This document shows positions 21,086 to 23,888 of a stretch of 23,888 bases of DNA, one piece after another. The translations under genes were made by a program, and so were the position numbers. This stretch comes from Neolentinus lepideus HHB14362 ss-1 (lineage: Eukaryota; Basidiomycota; Agaricomycetes; Gloeophyllales; Gloeophyllaceae): contig KV425576.1 of NCBI GenBank assembly GCA_001632425.1, positions 358,852-382,739 on the forward strand, given 5' to 3'. Under the pieces are notes generated by a model. The model made no database searches. It was not told the DNA's origin and saw only the letters and a program-made list of their open reading frames with translations. Positions within the stretch are counted from its first letter, which is position 1. Each line of letters opens with the position of its first letter.

Positions 21086-21460
21086 TGTTGGCTGTGGAAG
21101 ATGCTAGCTTCAGACAATACCCAAGGACTAAGTCAAACTGTGTCAAGACTGTATTCTGGCATAAGGAATACAAGTGGCAGACTCACCTAAGTCAAACTGT
21201 GTCAAGACTGGGGGACACAGAGCGACTTAGGAAGCCCTTATATACTCTAGGATAGAAAGGGCATGAAGGGACAAAGACAGATGAAGGGAACATTGAAATA
21301 GAAAGAAGAACAAAGACAACAAAGACAACAAAGAGAAACAAAGCCAGTGGCTCAGAATAAAGGCAGTGGCTCAGAACAAGGAAAGTTGGCCTAGACTGTT
21401 CTGGATCATTCCATCAGCCACTCAGTCAACAAAGAGTGACCAAGTCATTCAATCCCAACA
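21086..21460 (-). repeat. Copia-2 5' LTR with internal duplication
   Basis: 375 bp, matching the 3' LTR except for an extra 59 bp. CTAAGTCAAACTGTGTCAAG occurs twice (near 21128 and 21187), with a 35 bp unrelated spacer containing TATTCTGGCATAAGG. The length difference between the LTRs is exactly 59. It has the same TATA-like box as the 3' LTR. Confidence 0.92.
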
Positions 21461-22571
21461 TTCACGATGTTCTGCATGTTCCTAAGTGTGGGTCTAATCT
21501 ATTGTGTGTCTATCATCTGACTAAGACTAAGGGCTATCGCTGTGTGATCCAGGATGCTCTTGCATCCTTCTACTTACACAGTAAGCTTGTCTTCACTGCA
21601 TCTGTCAATGATTGCAATACTGGCTATCTGAATGGTCATACACTGGTGTCCCCATCGCAGAGCGCGTCACTCACTGACACTTGTCCTCTCGACTTAGTGC
21701 TTTGGCACCATCGCTTGTCCCATGTCAACCTCGACTATCTGAAGTGCATGAAGCAGATGCAACTTGTCCAAGGACTAGTCATTTGCTCCAGTAGCATTCC
21801 AGATCCTATCTGTGAGCCCTGCATTGCTGGCAAGCAACACTGTCACAATGTTCCTCAGCACGCTATGTGTCCCTCAGCTCTGCTTGCCCTCATTGTCTCT
21901 GACTTGAAGGGTCCACTCCCTGTCACTTCAATTGAAGGCTATCACTACTGGATCACATTCATCGACACCCATACCCACTACTTCACTGTTGCATTTCTTA
22001 AGCCATAAGGGCAACACTTTTGCTGCATTCAAAGTCTTTAAGGTGCAAGTGGAGACAGAACTCAGGTTGAAGATCAAGTCTTCGATGGATAACAAGGGTG
22101 GCAGTATGTTGGAAAGGATTGGGATGAGTTCTGCCATCAGGAGGGTATTGTGCACAAGCACACTGAGATGGATGAGCCATACCAGAATGGGATTGCTGAG
22201 TGTGCTAACCAGACTATCCAGGCTGCCATTACTGCTATGCTTTTTGAGGCTAAGCTTCCTGTGTCATTCTGGACTTATGCTGTTCGCTGTTTCATCCATG
22301 TTCACAACCGTGTCCCTCGCTCTGCACTCTCTGGTGCAATTCCCTATTCCTTGTGGAAGAAGGGGAAGAAACCCAATGTCTCCTACTTCCAGGTCTTTGG
22401 TTCACTCGCTTACATTCTTATATGCAAGAAGCAGCACAAGGCTCTTCAGCCTCACACTCACAAGTGTATCTTTGTTGGCTATGCCTCTGCTACTTGTGCT
22501 TGGACGTTCTGGGATCCTGCGGAGTGCAAGTTCATCAACAGTTCTAATGCTGTCTTTGATGAGCACTGCTT
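21461..22571 (+). pseudogene. Copia-3 fragment, pre-integrase to integrase
   Basis: This is a plus-strand piece of Copia pol of the Copia-1 family. It starts abruptly at HDVLHVPKCGSNLL, next to the Copia-2 LTR. It contains the GAG-pre-integrase zinc residues (LWHHRLSH, CEPCIAGK), integrase D (VSDLKGP), D (SMDNKGG) and E (QNGIAE), then SALSGAIPYSLWKKGKKP and NSSNAVFDEHCF. Frameshifts lie near 22008 and 22095. The fragment ends at 22571, inside DEHCF, where the Copia-4 LTR begins. Protease, RT and RNase H are absent. The catalytic triad of the integrase is present but split over frames. Confidence 0.9.
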
Positions 22572-22813
22572 TGTCAGCATTAGTGCCTATTCGGACATCA
22601 AGACACCCCAGTATGTGTCTCTCTGTCCTTCTTTGACTCAGACCCATTGTGTCCTATTTGCATTTTGATGTTTCCTTATTCTTCTCACGTCTTTCCCATG
22701 CCACATTACTCCCTAAAATGTGTTCAGAGTCAAGCTCTTCTTCATCCAACTTATAGAGCTTGACTCAGGCTTCCTGGTGTGCATTGTGAGACCTACAGCC
22801 TTCCAGCTTGATA
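22572..22813 (+). repeat. Probable Copia-4 5' LTR
   Basis: The segment begins TGTCAGCATTAG at the point where Copia-3 coding sequence stops. It ends ...TTGATA directly before a primer-binding site. About 242 bp, no coding content. The end is TA, not CA, so that boundary is less sure. No second copy exists in the window; the assignment rests on the primer site and the downstream gag. Confidence 0.65.
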
Positions 22814-22825
22814 GGTTATGAGCCC
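22814..22825 (+). other. Copia-4 primer-binding site, half-tRNA type
   Basis: GGTTATGAGCCC, identical to the Copia-2 primer site and in the same relation to the LTR end. It again fits the anticodon arm of an initiator tRNA-Met. The following 340 bases (to 23171) are a pyrimidine-rich leader without genes. Confidence 0.72.
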
Positions 22826-23171
22826 AATGCTTTAGGGTCTCGAAAATTGCACTTTTAGCTCATCATCTGCACTCTAGAGGTACATCCAACCTCATCTGGA
22901 TCCATCCATCTGCCATCGATCTCTATTTTGACTTTCTGTCTACTCTAGTGGTCCATCCAGACCCTATGACATTGATTCCAGCTCCCTAGTACAGTCTTAT
23001 GTTTTTTCACTGTGCGATTATGCCTAGAATCACTCCTTGGCCCGTTTCGACTATCTACTCACTCTCCAGCTTCATCTCTACCTCTGAACTGGTCTCTACT
23101 GCTCCATACTCTCATCCTACGTCCCTATCCTCCTTGTCACTGCCTTATCGCTCTCCATCATTGCTGTTGCC

Positions 23172-23460
23172 ATGTTGACAACCACTCCTACCACCAAGCA
23201 TCCATTCCCAGCTCTTGGGGAGCACAACTATGGGTCCTGGGCTGATGATATGGAGGCTTACTTGAAGACTCTCAATCTCTGGGATGTCACTGATGATCCT
23301 ACGGCTGCTCCACTTCCTGAGGATGCTACAAACCCAATGACGGAGGAGAGGAAGGAGGTGCGGGACTGGGAGAAGCGCAAGGGTCAGGTGAGTGGTCAGA
23401 TCTGGTTAGCAGTTGAGGATGGGCAGAAGGTTCATGTGAAGGATGTTAAGAGCGACCTGG
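23172..23460 (+). pseudogene. Copia-4 Gag, N-terminal fragment
   Basis: This is the start of a Copia Gag. The ATG at 23172 is in good context (GCCATG) after a leader that follows the primer site. The pattern FPALGEHNYGSWADDMEAYL matches the N-terminal Gag domain of Copia-type elements (the F-x-L-x-G-x-NY-x-x-W signature). About 96 residues are open. At 23461 the frame enters the inserted Gypsy LTR and stops at 23481-23483. Only the N-terminal domain remains; any downstream part lies beyond the right-edge insertions or is lost. Confidence 0.85.
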
Positions 23461-23588
23461 TGATAGGCCCCGTTGGCTTCTGACCCCAGAAAACATGATT
23501 TAGGGCAATTCTGTGTGCTTCGTGGGAACGGCGACTTAGCGACCCAATAGCGCACTGTTGGTACTCTGCGCACTAGCGACCCTACACA
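23461..23588 (+). repeat. Gypsy LTR fragment (LTR-A copy 3)
   Basis: This matches the first 130 or so bases of the Gypsy LTR in the opposite orientation to copies 1 and 2. It starts TGATAGGCCCCGTTGG inside Copia-4 Gag. Similarity ends after CTACACACC, about 12 bases before the right-edge repeat. Some of its CG sites are kept and others changed, so it sits between copies 1 and 2 in decay. Confidence 0.9.
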
Positions 23589-23600
23589 CCCACCTAATGC

Positions 23601-23888
23601 TGTAGTATTAATGTATTACATGTCTAATATTTTAACAAACCCTTATGCAATACCCAGTAATGTTTTAAGCATAATGTATTAATGCCCCAGGCTGCACCAT
23701 ACATTGCCCCGGAACCCGGGCTGGGTTTGAATTGGACTGCCTGGCACCTAGGCATCAAGATCTCAATCGGGTTGGGATGTCAAGTGTGGGAAAAAGGCTG
23801 CTATATTGGTGATAATAGCCTAGGACCTTGGTTCTGGCCCGGGAAAATGTGGAAAAATCGGAATAAATCAGAATATATTCCTGGACCC
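23601..23888 (+). repeat. Right copy of edge repeat, LTR-like start
   Basis: It begins TGTAGTATTAATG and its first 70 bases are the inverted partner of 1-70. The rest is seen only here: GC-rich patches (CCCCGGAACCCGGG near 23714) and an AATAAATCAGAATATATTCC motif at 23863-23882 that resembles 11340-11360. No coding frame. TG start, abrupt left boundary and promoter-like motif suggest an LTR cut by the window end. Confidence 0.65.

Larger units (their letters stand above)
15323..21460 (-). mobile_element. Copia-2 retrotransposon with two nested LTR insertions
   Basis: This is a Ty1/Copia element bounded by two LTRs of one family (15323-15638 and 21086-21460), with primer site, gag remnant, protease, integrase, RT and RNase H in the usual Copia order on the minus strand. 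Two later insertions interrupt it: a 216 bp solo LTR and a 1.3 kb Gypsy solo LTR. Flanks are ACCAC at the left and TTCAC at the right, so no clean target duplication. The right flank is Copia-3 coding sequence while the left is not, which suggests a rearrangement. The two LTRs differ at roughly 20 of 316 aligned bases by my count. Confidence 0.9.

Noticed and set aside
1..23670. The edge inverted repeats as terminal repeats of one giant DNA transposon
   Set aside because: Both repeats continue outward beyond their shared segment (the right one clearly runs to the window end), so the window lies outside the repeats' own elements. No transposase or other cargo genes for such an element are present.

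Overview
The window looks like a repeat-rich, gene-poor stretch of a filamentous fungal genome, most likely a mushroom-forming basidiomycete. That placement rests on recognised protein families: a Gypsy element with the LDLYVGYD / PYIDD style of reverse transcriptase, several Copia elements, and a long-spacer DDE transposase with CAGT termini and a TA duplication. It is inference, not a taxonomic result. I found no intact host gene, no rRNA or tRNA and no CRISPR array. Almost everything is nested transposable elements, and every coding region is broken.

Layout. 1-70 is one arm of a repeat whose reverse complement lies at 23601-23670, with the first 62 bases identical. 71-1059 is unassigned sequence with an acidic open frame. 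1060-7023 is the body of a Gypsy element on the minus strand: gag, protease, RT-RNase H and integrase, with its primer-binding site at 7005-7020. Its 1.3 kb 5' LTR is 7024-8337. 8338-11229 is the 3' half of a minus-strand Copia element (Copia-1). 11230-15322 is an LTR-like, tandemly repeated sequence split by a complete 3.0 kb Tc1/mariner-type DNA transposon (11419-14420, TA duplication, terminal inverted repeats, one recognisable intron).

15323-21460 is a minus-strand Copia element (Copia-2) with both LTRs. It is itself interrupted by a 216 bp solo LTR (16733-16948) and by a solo copy of the Gypsy LTR (17555-18874). 21461-22571 is a plus-strand Copia fragment (Copia-3) of the Copia-1 family. 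It is cut at 22572 by the 5' LTR, primer site and gag start of another plus-strand Copia (Copia-4, 22572-23460). That gag is cut in turn by a third, truncated Gypsy LTR (23461 to about 23588). The window ends in the outward-facing repeat at 23601-23888.

How it fits together. The nesting gives a relative order of insertions: Copia-3 before Copia-4, before the Gypsy LTR fragment, before the right-edge repeat; and Copia-2 before its two solo LTRs. Many premature stops in several unrelated elements are TGA where the family usually has arginine. Copies of the same LTR also differ largely by CG against TG or CA. This points to C-to-T decay at CpG sites, as expected from cytosine methylation of silenced repeats. 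I see no new defence or metabolic system. The points most worth a second look are the identical inverted edge repeats, the unmatched 3' end of the Gypsy element, the datable Tc1/mariner insertion with its preserved empty-site copy, the half-tRNA-type Copia primer sites, and the Copia-2 copy with an internally deleted gag.
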